Origin: Aureimonas altamirensis | GTDB taxonomy: Bacteria; Pseudomonadota; Alphaproteobacteria; Rhizobiales; Rhizobiaceae | Length of the DNA stretch: 64,000 bases | Direction of reading: 5' to 3' | NCBI RefSeq assembly: GCF_023702225.1 | Contig: NZ_JAMQCO010000002.1 | Location: 186,001 to 250,000, forward strand | In this document: positions 33,268 to 42,135 of the stretch, piece by piece | Position numbering within the stretch: position 1 is the first letter of the stretch | How the letters are laid out: the number at the start of each line of letters is the position of its first letter | Notes under the pieces: model-generated | Database searches by the model: none | Seen by the model: only the letters and a program-made list of their open reading frames with translations | What the model was told of the DNA's origin: nothing | Made by a program: the position numbers and the translations under genes

Positions 33268-34032
33268 TTATAATGCCTTGGCGCATTTTGCCAAGATGTC
33301 GAGATAACCCTCGACATGCCAGGCCGAACGCCCGATGAAAAGCCCGTCGACATGTGGGCAGGCAATCAGTTCCTCGCAATTGCCCGGATTGACGCTGCCG
33401 CCGTACAGGCACGGCACCGACCTGCCCGTGATGGCGCGCGCCAAATCGATGATGCGGGCCTGTCGGGCATCGGCATAGTCGGCGCTGGCCGGCTTGCCGT
33501 TTTCCCCGATGGCCCAGACCGGCTCATAGGCGAACAGGATGGGCATGGCCTTCTGAGCATCGTCGAGCCGGCCGAGCGCGCCTTCCACCTGCCGTCGCAG
33601 CACCGCGTCGGCTTCGCCGGCTTCCTTCTCGCGTTCCGTCTCGCCGATGCAGATGAGCGGCGTCAGGCCATGGCGAAGCGCGGCTTCCGTCTTCAGCCCG
33701 ACGGTCTCGTCCGTCTCGCCGAAATGCTCGCGGCGCTCCGAATGGCCGAGCTCGACGATGTCGAGCCCGCAATCCTTGAGCATCGGCGGCGAAATCTCGC
33801 CTGTCCAGGCGCCGGCATCCGCCCAGTGCATGTTCTGCGCACCCACCTTCACGTTGCTATTCGAGAGGATCGACTTGACCTCCCTTACGGCGGTGAACGG
33901 TGGGATGACGAAACGCTGGATACGCGAATCCCCCGCCTCGACCGCAAGGCGCTCGGCAAAGGCGCGGGCCTCGGCGAGCGTCTTGTTCATCTTCCAGCTG
34001 GTGCCGATCCAGACGTGCGGCTTGTCGACCAT
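33268..34032 (-). CDS. eryH: L-erythrulose 1-phosphate isomerase (EryH), TpiA family
   Basis: 254 residues, triosephosphate-isomerase fold. TSWKMNKT holds the catalytic Lys (the usual NWKMN is altered to SWKMN), VELGHSERREHFGETDE holds the catalytic His, FAYEPVWAIG the catalytic Glu, and YGGSVNPGN the phosphate loop. In Brucella this TpiA2-type enzyme converts L-erythrulose 1-phosphate to D-erythrulose 4-phosphate. It begins three bases after the DeoR stop, so it is cotranscribed with that regulator and eryI. Confidence 0.9.
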   Translation of the reverse strand: MVDKPHVWIGTSWKMNKTLAEARAFAERLAVEAGDSRIQRFVIPPFTAVREVKSILSNSNVKVGAQNMHWADAGAWTGEISPPMLKDCGLDIVELGHSERREHFGETDETVGLKTEAALRHGLTPLICIGETEREKEAGEADAVLRRQVEGALGRLDDAQKAMPILFAYEPVWAIGENGKPASADYADARQARIIDLARAITGRSVPCLYGGSVNPGNCEELIACPHVDGLFIGRSAWHVEGYLDILAKCAKAL

Positions 34033-34035
34033 GCT

Positions 34036-34803
34036 TCAACCTTCTTCCGCGAAATAGAGCTTGATGCCGTCCTGCCCCAGGGCGTCCGCCCTTTCCCGGG
34101 GCAGCGCGGCGGATGTCACCACACCGTCGAACACATCGAGGTCGGCAAGGCGGTGCAACGCCGTACGCCCGAACTTGCGGTGATCCACCATCAGGTAGCG
34201 GGCCGCCGAAGAGGCGATCATGCCGCGCTTGACCTCGAGCACCTCCTGGTCCTGATGGAAGGCCGTCCGCCCGTCGATGGCGGAAGACGACAGGAAGGCG
34301 ATGTCGGCGCGCAGTTCGGCGATGGACTTCTCGGTCAGCACGCCGAAGAAGCCGTTGAACTTCTTGGAGAAGCTGCCGCCAAGGGCGATCAACTCGATGC
34401 CTGCCTGGCCCGACAGTTCGACGATGACCGCCAGATTGTTGGTGATGACGGTCAGCGGGCGGCATTCGATCAGATGCGGCGTGATCATCTGCGACGTGGA
34501 GCCATCGTCCACCATGACGATCATGCGCTTCTCGATGAAACCGGCGGCGCGCCTGGCGATCGCCTGCTTTTCCTCGGCGGCGACGCGCGCCCGATAGCGA
34601 AAATCCGATTCGAACTGGCCACCGGCCTCTATCGTGGCCCCGCCGCGGATCTTGCGCAGCAAGCCGGCGGATTCGAGATCGTCCAGATCGCGATGGATGG
34701 TCATGGTGGACACTTCGAAGGTGCGTGCCATCGATTCCAGCGAGGCGGACCCCTCGCGGATCAGAAGCTCGATAATCTCGTGACGACGCTGTTCGGGCCT
34801 CAC
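34036..34803 (-). CDS. DeoR-family transcriptional regulator (third)
   Basis: 255 residues. Helix-turn-helix ASLESMARTFEVSTMTIHRDLDDLESAGLLRKIRGGA; sensor domain with MVDDGSTSQMITPHL, TNNLAVIVEL and RYLMVDHRKFGRTAL. Divergent from the aldolase gene with operator-like repeats between, and first gene of the eryH-eryI transcript. It probably links expression of the isomerases and the aldolase to a sugar-phosphate signal. Confidence 0.88.
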   Translation of the reverse strand: MRPEQRRHEIIELLIREGSASLESMARTFEVSTMTIHRDLDDLESAGLLRKIRGGATIEAGGQFESDFRYRARVAAEEKQAIARRAAGFIEKRMIVMVDDGSTSQMITPHLIECRPLTVITNNLAVIVELSGQAGIELIALGGSFSKKFNGFFGVLTEKSIAELRADIAFLSSSAIDGRTAFHQDQEVLEVKRGMIASSAARYLMVDHRKFGRTALHRLADLDVFDGVVTSAALPRERADALGQDGIKLYFAEEG

Positions 34804-34831
34804 CGGCGGGCAACTCCTCGATGGCTACGGA

Positions 34832-34895
34832 AGATAACACCGATAGTGTCAAATTCAACATCCATTTTGTTATTTTGAGGAATTGCTTGTTATCT
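34832..34895. promoter_or_regulatory. DeoR-type half sites between deoR-eryHI and the aldolase gene
   Basis: AGATAACA (34832-34839) and TGTTATCT (34888-34895) are exact inverted copies 48 bases apart, with a further TGTTAT at 34868-34873. The TGTTA core matches the operator at 28013-28036. The patch is AT-rich, as expected for the divergent promoters. Confidence 0.5.
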
Positions 34896-34968
34896 CCTTC
34901 TCCGGCCCTTAATCCCGGTAAGCCATGCCGGCATCGCCCATTCCGCCGATCGACGAGGAGACCATCTT

Positions 34969-36006
34969 TTGGCGCGCATCACACTCAGACAGCTGCTCGA
35001 CCACGCTGCCGAAAACGCCTATGGCGTGCCGGCCTTCAACATCAGCAACATGGAACAAGGGCTGGCCATCATGGCCGCGGCGGACGAAACGGGTTCTCCC
35101 GTCATTCTCCAGGCCAGCCGGGGCGCGCGGGCCTATGCCAACGACATCGTGCTGGCGCGGCTGATCGACGGCCTCGTCGAGCTGTATCCGCATATCCCGG
35201 TGTGCATGCATCTCGACCACGGCAACAATGTCGCCACCTGCGTGACGGCCATCCAGAACGGTTTCACCTCCGTCATGATGGACGGCTCCCTGAAGGAAGA
35301 CGGCGCCACGCCGGCCGACTACGCCTACAACCGGGACATCACCCGCAAGGTGGTCGAGATCGCCCATTCCTCCGGCGTATCGGTGGAAGGCGAGCTCGGG
35401 GTCCTCGGCTCTCTGGAAACCGGGATGGGCGACCAGGAAGACGGCCACGGCGCAACGGGCACGCTGTCGCACGACCAGCTCCTGACCGATCCTGAAGAGG
35501 CAGAGCGCTTCGTGGCGGAAACCGGCGTCGATGCGCTGGCCGTCGCGATGGGCACCAGCCACGGCGCCTACAAGTTCAGCCGCCAGCCCGACGGCGACGT
35601 TCTGGCCATGGGCGTGATCGAAGAGATTCACAAGCGCCTGCCCAACACGCATCTGGTCATGCACGGCTCGTCTTCGGTGCCGGTCGACCTGCAGGAGGTC
35701 ATCAATGCCCATGGCGGTGCGCTGAAGCCGACCTGGGGCGTGCCCGTGGAAGAGATTCAGCGCGGCATCCGCCACGGCGTGCGCAAGATCAACATCGATA
35801 CCGACCTGCGCCTTGCGGTGACGGCGGCCGTACGCAGCACCCTGTGGAAGGACCCTGCCGAGTTCGATCCGCGCAAATACATGAAGCCGGCGATGGAGGG
35901 CATGCGCAATGTCTGCGTCGCGCGCTTCGAGGCATTCGGCACCGCCGGCCAGGCCGAAGCGATCCGGCCCCGCGCCCTGTCGGCGATGGCGCGCCACTAC
36001 GCCTGA
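34969..36006 (+). CDS. fba: Class II fructose-bisphosphate aldolase (Calvin-type subfamily)
   Basis: 345 residues, Zn-dependent. [13 protein letters not shown] near the start, the zinc His in [39 protein letters not shown] (catalytic Glu region), [10 protein letters not shown] with another zinc His and [12 protein letters not shown]. This is the longer subfamily used in gluconeogenesis and the Calvin cycle. TTG start at 34969 with GAGGAG upstream; no better in-frame ATG exists. Next to the ery isomerase genes it would help channel triose phosphates from erythrose 4-phosphate metabolism into hexoses. Confidence 0.92.
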   Translation: MARITLRQLLDHAAENAYGVPAFNISNMEQGLAIMAAADETGSPVILQASRGARAYANDIVLARLIDGLVELYPHIPVCMHLDHGNNVATCVTAIQNGFTSVMMDGSLKEDGATPADYAYNRDITRKVVEIAHSSGVSVEGELGVLGSLETGMGDQEDGHGATGTLSHDQLLTDPEEAERFVAETGVDALAVAMGTSHGAYKFSRQPDGDVLAMGVIEEIHKRLPNTHLVMHGSSSVPVDLQEVINAHGGALKPTWGVPVEEIQRGIRHGVRKINIDTDLRLAVTAAVRSTLWKDPAEFDPRKYMKPAMEGMRNVCVARFEAFGTAGQAEAIRPRALSAMARHYA

Positions 36007-36009
36007 GGC

Positions 36010-36762
36010 ATGGGCTTTACGGCCATCCTGCCGCCGGACGTTTCCCCGGCTTTCGGGCTGGCCATCGTTTTGGCCAGCTTCTTCACATCGGCGCTGACGG
36101 CCGCGCTGGGCCTCGGCGGCGGGCTCGCCATGCTGGCGATCCTCGGGCTCGGCCTGCCCTCGTCGAGCCTGCTCGCCGTTCACGGCATCGTGCAACTCGG
36201 CTCGAACGCCAGTCGCGTCGCCATCCAGCGCCGGTTCATCGCCTGGCCTCTCGTGCTCTGGTTCTTCCTCGGCAGCGTCGTGGGCGTCGCAATCGGCACC
36301 CCGGTCGCGGCGGCGATCCCCGAGACGATCGCCAAGCTCGCTCTCGGCCTGTTCATCCTGTGGTCCGTCTACGGTGCGCGTCCAAAGCCCGATCGCATGG
36401 GGCGCGCAACCTTCGTCGCCGGAGGCGCGATCACCTCGATAGCCACGATGATCGTCGGTGCGACCGGCCCCCTCGTCGCAGGTCTTCTCGCCGCCCGCGG
36501 CCTGATCAAGCAGCCCCTCGTAGCCACGCACGCAACCTGCATGGTGGTGCAGCATGGGCTGAAGATACTGGCCTTCGGCCTCATCGGCTTTTCCTATGCG
36601 CAATGGGCTCCGCTGCTGGCCGCCATGATCGCGATGGGCGCGATCGGCTCCTGGGTCGGCACCGCGGCGCTGGACAAGCTTCCGGAGGCGATCTTTCGCC
36701 GGGCTTTCAAGATCACCATGACCCTGCTGGCCTTGCAGATCGTCTATGGAGCCTTCGCATGA
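36010..36762 (+). CDS. TauE/SafE family sulfite/organosulfur exporter
   Basis: 250 residues, about eight hydrophobic helices in two halves, with LGLGGGLAMLAILGLGLPSS in the first half and GATGPLVAGLLAARGL in the second, the repeated Gly-rich motif of the family. It begins three bases after the aldolase stop and is probably cotranscribed, though no functional link to sugar metabolism is evident. Substrate unknown. Confidence 0.85.
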   Translation: MGFTAILPPDVSPAFGLAIVLASFFTSALTAALGLGGGLAMLAILGLGLPSSSLLAVHGIVQLGSNASRVAIQRRFIAWPLVLWFFLGSVVGVAIGTPVAAAIPETIAKLALGLFILWSVYGARPKPDRMGRATFVAGGAITSIATMIVGATGPLVAGLLAARGLIKQPLVATHATCMVVQHGLKILAFGLIGFSYAQWAPLLAAMIAMGAIGSWVGTAALDKLPEAIFRRAFKITMTLLALQIVYGAFA

Positions 36763-36769
36763 TGCGCGT

Positions 36770-37231
36770 TCAGCCGCGCCCCCGGTAAGGCGGCACGCCC
36801 TGATCGGGGATCCAGACCTCGCCCGGTATGGCGCCCGTCTGCCAGAAGACATCGATGGGGATGCCGCCGCGCGGGTACCAGTAGCCGCCGATGCGCAACC
36901 ATTCGGGCTCCAGGATATCCACCAGCCGACGCGCGATGGAAATGGTGCAATCCTCGTGGAATGCGCCGTGGTTGCGGAATGCGCCGAGATAGAGCTTCAG
37001 CGACTTGCTCTCCACCAACCATCGCGAAGGCACGTAATCGATCACCAGATGGGCGAAATCCGGCTGGCCGGTCATCGGGCACAGAGACGTGAACTCAGGC
37101 GCGGTGAAGCGTACGCAGTAGCGGATTCCGGCCTGCGGGTTCGCGACGCGCTCCAGCACCGCCTCCTCCGGGCTCGCCGGCAGCGCGGTCGACTGCCCCA
37201 ATTGTGTCAGGTCGCTGTAGATATCGCTCAT
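36770..37231 (-). CDS. queF: NADPH-dependent 7-cyano-7-deazaguanine reductase QueF
   Basis: 153 residues, the short (unimodular) QueF. It reduces preQ0 to preQ1 for queuosine in tRNA. The catalytic Cys is in [12 protein letters not shown], the QueF motif is [21 protein letters not shown] with the substrate-binding Glu, and [19 protein letters not shown] closes the protein. It starts at 37231 and is 22 bases downstream of the RES gene on the same strand. No other queuosine genes are in the window, so it stands apart from them. Confidence 0.95.
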   Translation of the reverse strand: MSDIYSDLTQLGQSTALPASPEEAVLERVANPQAGIRYCVRFTAPEFTSLCPMTGQPDFAHLVIDYVPSRWLVESKSLKLYLGAFRNHGAFHEDCTISIARRLVDILEPEWLRIGGYWYPRGGIPIDVFWQTGAIPGEVWIPDQGVPPYRGRG

Positions 37232-37253
37232 CGTCTTCCATGCTGTCTGTGGC

Positions 37254-37946
37254 CTACCGCTCCACGCGGAAGACCCCGTTATGGGTGTAATCGCGAACGA
37301 GGTCCACGCATCGTCCGTTCCAGTGATAGGCAAGATGGCGCCCTTGCAAGGGCGCCGACGCGCAATCGGGATAAAACAGCGCGACGCATTCCCCGCCCGG
37401 CTGCCGGACGCTTGGATAGCGCAGACCATCAGAGCCGCCGGCGCGCAATCGGGCTGCGGCGGCCTGCCCTTCGGTATAGTCGTCCGGGTGCAGCAGGCGG
37501 GCATCGGCTTGCGGGTCCACGACATGCAGCGCCGCTTCGACATCGAGCACGATCTCCCTGAACTGGTTGGTCCAGCTTTCGGGCTCGTCCGTCGCCGCCA
37601 TGAAGCGCTCGTGGTGATGGATGGTCTCCGCCAGCGCGACCTCGAACGTGCCGCCAACGTAGAGCACGCCGAAGCTGCCATCGGAAAAGCGGCTCTGCCG
37701 GTCGGTGGATACATGCGTAAACGGAGCCATCAGATAGGATGCGCCCTTGCCGCCGACGCGCCTGCCGGGGGGCACGCGCTCGACTTCGCCGAGGCGCTCG
37801 GCAAGCCTCGGGTTGGTCTTCTGCTCGGCGGCCATGATCGCAGGCCAGTCGGCAGGATCGGCGATATCCTCGAACAGGTCGATGGGCGGGAATACGCTGC
37901 GGATGATCCGGACGGCCTTCGTCCACCGCGTCCGGGCGATTTTCAC
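37254..37946 (-). CDS. RES-domain toxin
   Basis: 230 residues. RES family, whose characterised members degrade NAD+. The three name residues appear in order: Arg in [22 protein letters not shown], Glu in [18 protein letters not shown] and Ser in the [18 protein letters not shown] region. GTG start at 37946 overlaps the antitoxin stop as GTGA. Longer open frame upstream lies inside the antitoxin gene. Forms a two-gene toxin-antitoxin operon. Confidence 0.87.
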   Translation of the reverse strand: MKIARTRWTKAVRIIRSVFPPIDLFEDIADPADWPAIMAAEQKTNPRLAERLGEVERVPPGRRVGGKGASYLMAPFTHVSTDRQSRFSDGSFGVLYVGGTFEVALAETIHHHERFMAATDEPESWTNQFREIVLDVEAALHVVDPQADARLLHPDDYTEGQAAAARLRAGGSDGLRYPSVRQPGGECVALFYPDCASAPLQGRHLAYHWNGRCVDLVRDYTHNGVFRVER

Positions 37947-38404
37947 CAGCCGCCGCGCTCCGCATCGAGGTAGCGTCGGACGCGGATGAGATCCGTCAAC
38001 TCCCCTTGCAGCATGACGTCCAGCGCGGACGCGCCGCCAAAGGCGGCATTTGGCGCCTTGATCCACTCGTACACACGGGGGGACTCCCCGAAGATCAGCC
38101 GCAGCCCCTTGTGTATGCCCATCAGGTTGGAAAGACGCGCCTTGCCGTCGCGTCCAAGGCGGCCAGGGCCCTCCGTCTTCCAGCGGCGGTAGCTGCGCAA
38201 GCCCATATCCAGCAGAAGCGCGGCTTGTTCATCGGTCAGGCCCCAGCGGGAAAAGAGCCTGACCGCCGCACGAAAGCTTGCCGCCGCTTCATCGTCTGTG
38301 ATGATCGGCGACATCTGCGACAAACCCACCAAATCGACTGGTACCAGCCTCATCATCGAAAGACCTTTAATGTCATTTGGCAACATATGCACAAATGATG
38401 CCAT
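37943..38404 (-). CDS. Xre/MbcA/ParS-type antitoxin of the RES toxin
   Basis: 153 residues. The N-terminal half contains a helix-turn-helix-like segment (SRWGLTDEQAALLLDMGLRSYRRWKTEGPGRL). The C-terminal half is the toxin-binding domain (SNLMGIHKGLRLIFGESPRVYEWIKAPNAAFGG, with the ALDVMLQGELTDLIRVRRYLDA tail) typical of RES partners. The most upstream ATG (38404) is used; others are at 38386 and 38356. It likely represses its own operon. Confidence 0.85.
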   Translation of the reverse strand: MASFVHMLPNDIKGLSMMRLVPVDLVGLSQMSPIITDDEAAASFRAAVRLFSRWGLTDEQAALLLDMGLRSYRRWKTEGPGRLGRDGKARLSNLMGIHKGLRLIFGESPRVYEWIKAPNAAFGGASALDVMLQGELTDLIRVRRYLDAERGGW

Positions 38405-38424
38405 TTGACAAGGTCATCTCGATT

Positions 38425-40017
38425 CTAGTACCCGGCTGCCATCCCATCCTTTCGCGGGTCGGAACCGGCAATATAGATATCCCCGACTTTCCGGATAAGC
38501 TGCGCTCCACCGAAACCGAACCCTGCCGTATCGGGCTGCACCGTCAGGCGATGGCCCATATCGGCCAGCTTCGACACGGTGGCCGCCCGCGTGGTCGCCT
38601 CTATCGCGACGTCCAGCCCGGCTAAGACGCGCCAGCGTGGCGCGTCGGCCGCCATTTGCGGATCTTGTCCCCAGACATGAGTCCGCAGCATCATCTGCAC
38701 ATGGCCCTGGGCCTGGATGGGGCCGCCCATCAGGCCGAAGGCCATGGAAGGTCCATCCGGCCCCATGACGAAACCCGGGATGATTGTGTGGAAGGGCCGT
38801 TTGCCTGGCCCGACCTGGTTTGGATGACCGGCCTTGGTGGAGAAGCCGAAGGCGCGGTTCTGCAGGCTGATACCGGTGCCCGGCACGACGACGCCCGAAC
38901 CGAAGCCCGCATAATTGGACTGGATGAAGGACACCATCATGCCGTCCGCATCGGCGGCGGCAAGGCAGACCGTGCCGCCGTCACGCGGGGCGCCGACCGG
39001 ATACTCGCTTGCGCGCGTCCGGTCGATGAGCGCGGCGCGGGAGGCTAGATAGGCCGGGTCGAGAAGGTGCGAAGCCATCACCTCGTCCATCGACATCTGG
39101 TCGGCAACGAAGGCATGGATATCCATGAAGGCGAGCTTCATCGCCTCGATCTCCAGATGGAGCGCCTCCGGCCCATCGGGGTCCATATCCTCTATGCCAC
39201 TGCCCTTCAGCATGCCCAGCGTCATCAGGGCGGCAATACCCTGCCCGTTCGGCGGGATCTCGTGCAGGACCGCATTGCCGAAGCTTTGCTGGATCGTGCC
39301 GCACCAATCGTTGCGGTGGGCCGCCATGTCACCTGCGGTGATGGCCGCTCCGTGCTCCCTCGCAAATGCCTCGATGCGCTCGGCCAGCTCGCCCCTGTAG
39401 AAAGCCTCTCCCCGGCTTTCGGCGATCATCCGGAGCGTCCGCGCCATATCCGCGCTGCGGAAGATTTCGCCGGCGCGCGGCGCGCGGCCATCGGGCATGA
39501 AGGTTTGCGCAAAGCCCGGCTGTCCCTGCAGCTCTTCGGCGCCCCGGCGCCATTGTTCGGCTATGATGGGCGATACCGGATAGCCCTCTTGCGCATAGCG
39601 GACGGCCGGCTCGAACAGCTGCTCGAAGGGCAGCCGTCCGAAGCGTGAGGAAAGGTCGACCCAAGCTGAGACGGCCCCGGGAACCGTCACGCTGTCGAAG
39701 CCGCGCCGCGGCATCGCGTCCTGCCCGGCGAAGCGCTCGGGCGTCCAGCTTGCCGGCGAGCGGCCAGAGGCATTCAACCCATGCAGCGACGTTCCATCCC
39801 ACAGAATGCAGAAGGCGTCGGAACCCAGCCCGTTGCCTGTCGGCTCCACGACGGGCAGCGTGATGGCCGCCGCCAGCGCCGCATCGACGGCGTTGCCGCC
39901 GCGCCGCAACATTTCCAGTCCGGCCGCGGTGGCCAGGGGTTGCGAGGTGGACACCATCTGCCGCGCCATGACGGGCGAGCGGCGCGACGCATACGGGTTA
40001 CCGATTTCAAGCTGCAT
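38425..40017 (-). CDS. Gamma-glutamyltransferase family protein
   Basis: 530 residues of the Ntn-hydrolase family. Expected self-cleavage before the nucleophilic Thr in RDGGTVCLAAADADG (about residue 342) would give a 36-kDa and a 20-kDa subunit. Other family blocks are STSQPLATAAGLEMLRRGGNAVDAALA, TGNGLGSDAFC, NGQGIAALMTLGML and SNYAGFGSGVVVPGTGISLQNR. No signal peptide is visible, so it is probably cytoplasmic, as for related YwrD-type or cephalosporin-acylase-like proteins. ATG at 40017 is preferred (AGGA upstream) over 40023. Substrate unknown. Confidence 0.85.
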   Translation of the reverse strand: MQLEIGNPYASRRSPVMARQMVSTSQPLATAAGLEMLRRGGNAVDAALAAAITLPVVEPTGNGLGSDAFCILWDGTSLHGLNASGRSPASWTPERFAGQDAMPRRGFDSVTVPGAVSAWVDLSSRFGRLPFEQLFEPAVRYAQEGYPVSPIIAEQWRRGAEELQGQPGFAQTFMPDGRAPRAGEIFRSADMARTLRMIAESRGEAFYRGELAERIEAFAREHGAAITAGDMAAHRNDWCGTIQQSFGNAVLHEIPPNGQGIAALMTLGMLKGSGIEDMDPDGPEALHLEIEAMKLAFMDIHAFVADQMSMDEVMASHLLDPAYLASRAALIDRTRASEYPVGAPRDGGTVCLAAADADGMMVSFIQSNYAGFGSGVVVPGTGISLQNRAFGFSTKAGHPNQVGPGKRPFHTIIPGFVMGPDGPSMAFGLMGGPIQAQGHVQMMLRTHVWGQDPQMAADAPRWRVLAGLDVAIEATTRAATVSKLADMGHRLTVQPDTAGFGFGGAQLIRKVGDIYIAGSDPRKDGMAAGY

Positions 40018-40038
40018 TTTCATCCTGTTCGATCGTTA

Positions 40039-40087
40039 GAGCATCGCACCGGAAAGTGGAATCCGGTTTTCGGAAAATACGATGCTC
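40039..40087. repeat. Palindromic intergenic repeat element 1
   Basis: GAGCATCG (40039-40046) pairs with CGATGCTC (40080-40087), with further complementarity inside (CCGGAAA / GGTTTTCGG). This form is, as I recall, one of the common dispersed palindromes of Rhizobiales genomes. It follows no gene function visible here. Confidence 0.65.
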
Positions 40088-40098
40088 CATCAAAAGCT

Positions 40099-40140
40099 TA
40101 GAGCGACCTTTGCGCGTCCGAATGGACGCACGGCGCTCTA
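40099..40140. repeat. Palindromic intergenic repeat element 2
   Basis: TAGAGCG (40099-40105) pairs with CGCTCTA (40134-40140), and inside GCGTCC-GAAT-GGACGC forms a second stem. It sits 12 bases after element 1. Together they fill most of the gap between the gamma-glutamyltransferase gene's start and the antiporter gene's end. Confidence 0.65.
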
Positions 40141-40187
40141 GTGTGTCGTCCCCGCCATCAGCGGCCTCGAAGGCGTTCTCGATGGCA

Positions 40188-41993
40188 TCAGGCGGCGGCC
40201 GGCTCGTCCTCTGTCTCCCGCGCCTTGCGCTTGCGGGGCTGAACGAGGGGCTCCGGCCGAGGCTCCACCAGCATCGTATCGTTGCCGGCCATGATACCCC
40301 CCTGGGCTTGCGCCAGAAGCCGGTCCTCGTCGCGCTGACGTATGTCGGCAGCCACCTCCTCGACGTCGACGCTCGTCATGCCCAGCATCCTGAGGCCCGC
40401 GCCGCCGAAGACGATCGCCGATTCCAGCGTTTCGCGCAGTTCGTAGTCCACCCCGGCCTGCCGAAGGCGTATCGAATGCCCCCTGTCGAAAGAGCGCGCG
40501 AGCACGCGTGCATTCGGAAAGTTCTCTCGGATCAGCTCGACCATGCGGTCGGCGTCCGCCGGCTTGTCCACGCACAGCATGATGATGTCCGCCGTCACCG
40601 CGCCCGACTGGCGCAGGATATCCAGCCGCGTGCCATCGCCGTAGAACACCTTGAAGCCGAATTTCCCGGCTTCCCGGATGCGGTCCGGATCGTTGTCGAT
40701 CAGCGATACGTCGACGGCCTGCGCCAGAAGCAGTTGCGAGGCGATCTGACCGAAGCGGCCGAAACCGATCATCAGGACGCGGCCCTTGAGGCCATCCGGC
40801 TCCTCGACCCCGTCCAGCGATACCCGGTCGTCCTGCAGCATCCTGTCGGCGAGGATGGTGATCAGCGGCGTGAAAGCCATGGACAGGATGATGACGGTGG
40901 CGAAAATCGCGTTTTCCGGCCCGCTGATGACGCCGCCGCCATCCGCCGCCGAATACAGCACGAATGCAAATTCGCCACCCTGCGCAAAGATGGAGACCCG
41001 GTGCAGGGCCTGCAGGTTGGACGAGCCGAAGGCGCGGGCCACGACATAGATGCCGACCGACTTGACCACGACGAAAAGCGCCAGAAGAGCCAGGATCATG
41101 GGCCATTGCGCAGCCACGACCGACAGGTCCAGCGACATGCCGACCGCCAGGAAGAAAAGGCCCATCAGCAGGCCCTTGAAAGGCTCGACGTCGGTTTCGA
41201 TCTGGTGCCTGTAGCTGGAGCCGGACAGCATGACGCCGGCCAGGAACGCGCCCATGGCCATCGACAGGCCGACATATTCCATCAGCAATGCCGATCCCAG
41301 CACCACCAGCAGTGCGCCGGCCGTCAGCACCTCGGTCGTGCGCGACCGGGCCAGCAGCGCAAAGAACGGATCCAGCAACCAGCGACCGGCCGCGATGACG
41401 AAGGCGACCGCAGCGACTGGCGCAACGAAGGACATGAACGTCAGTCCATCGCCTTCACCGGCCCCGCTTGCGCCGAGAAAGGCGACGACGGCCAGGAGCG
41501 GCACGATCATCAGGTCTTCCAGCAACAGGATGGAAACGGATTGCTGGCCGCTCGGCGATGCCAGTTCGCCCCGCTCCTGCAGGACCGACATGATAACGGC
41601 GGTGGACGACAGCACGAAACCGGCTCCCGCCACGAAGGCGACCGGCAGCGAGAACCCCAATGTCATCGCAGCCGCCGTCAGAAGCGCGATGCACAGCAGG
41701 ACCTGCGCGAGGCCCAACCCGAAGATCTGCGTACGCATGGCCCACAGCTTGTGCGGCCGCATCTCCAGCCCGATCAGGAACAGGAACATCACGACGCCGA
41801 GTTCGGAGATGTGCAGGATCGTCGCCGGATCCGTGAAGATGCCGAGTATCGAAGGCCCCACGAGCAGGCCGCCGGCGAAATAGCCAAGGACCGATCCCAA
41901 CCCCAGACGCCGGAACAGCGGCACGGCGACGACCGCCGATGCAAGGAGAACGACGGCCGGCCCGACCGTCCCCGACAAACCCGCTTCCGCCAT
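40188..41993 (-). CDS. KefB/KefC-like monovalent cation:proton antiporter (CPA2)
   Basis: 601 residues. About 12 membrane helices (residues 8-390) with the CPA2 features LGYFAGGLLVGPSILG, LFLIGLEMRPHKLW, LLEDLMIVPLLAV and MGAFLAGVMLSGSSYRHQIETDVEPFKGLLMGLFFLAVGM. A cytoplasmic TrkA-N domain follows (RVLMIGFGRFGQIASQLLLAQ, NAD-binding, about 400-520), then a charged tail. Probably exports K+ in exchange for protons. No KefF/KefG partner lies nearby. ATG at 41993 is preferred over a GTG six codons upstream. Confidence 0.88.
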   Translation of the reverse strand: MAEAGLSGTVGPAVVLLASAVVAVPLFRRLGLGSVLGYFAGGLLVGPSILGIFTDPATILHISELGVVMFLFLIGLEMRPHKLWAMRTQIFGLGLAQVLLCIALLTAAAMTLGFSLPVAFVAGAGFVLSSTAVIMSVLQERGELASPSGQQSVSILLLEDLMIVPLLAVVAFLGASGAGEGDGLTFMSFVAPVAAVAFVIAAGRWLLDPFFALLARSRTTEVLTAGALLVVLGSALLMEYVGLSMAMGAFLAGVMLSGSSYRHQIETDVEPFKGLLMGLFFLAVGMSLDLSVVAAQWPMILALLALFVVVKSVGIYVVARAFGSSNLQALHRVSIFAQGGEFAFVLYSAADGGGVISGPENAIFATVIILSMAFTPLITILADRMLQDDRVSLDGVEEPDGLKGRVLMIGFGRFGQIASQLLLAQAVDVSLIDNDPDRIREAGKFGFKVFYGDGTRLDILRQSGAVTADIIMLCVDKPADADRMVELIRENFPNARVLARSFDRGHSIRLRQAGVDYELRETLESAIVFGGAGLRMLGMTSVDVEEVAADIRQRDEDRLLAQAQGGIMAGNDTMLVEPRPEPLVQPRKRKARETEDEPAAA

Positions 41994-42135
41994 GCCTGAC
42001 CCCACTCGCACCCGAACCGTATGGGGCGACTATGGCATGGTTTGCCGCAGGAGCACGACCGCTAGTTGACGCACGGCACCAGAAATCTGGCACGCGGATT
42101 GCTTTGCCTATTGGGCAACACGAAGGGTCGATCCC

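Noticed and set aside
33268-34032. Calling the TpiA-family gene the housekeeping triosephosphate isomerase
   Set aside because: It is paired with an RpiB-type gene next to the complete ery cluster and has SWKMN in place of NWKMN; EryH fits better, though some triosephosphate activity is possible.
40056-41999. 647-codon plus-strand frame opposite the KefB-like gene
   Set aside because: Highly charged low-complexity translation (Asp, Gln, His, Arg) typical of the antisense of a membrane protein gene; the antiporter on the minus strand has all family motifs.
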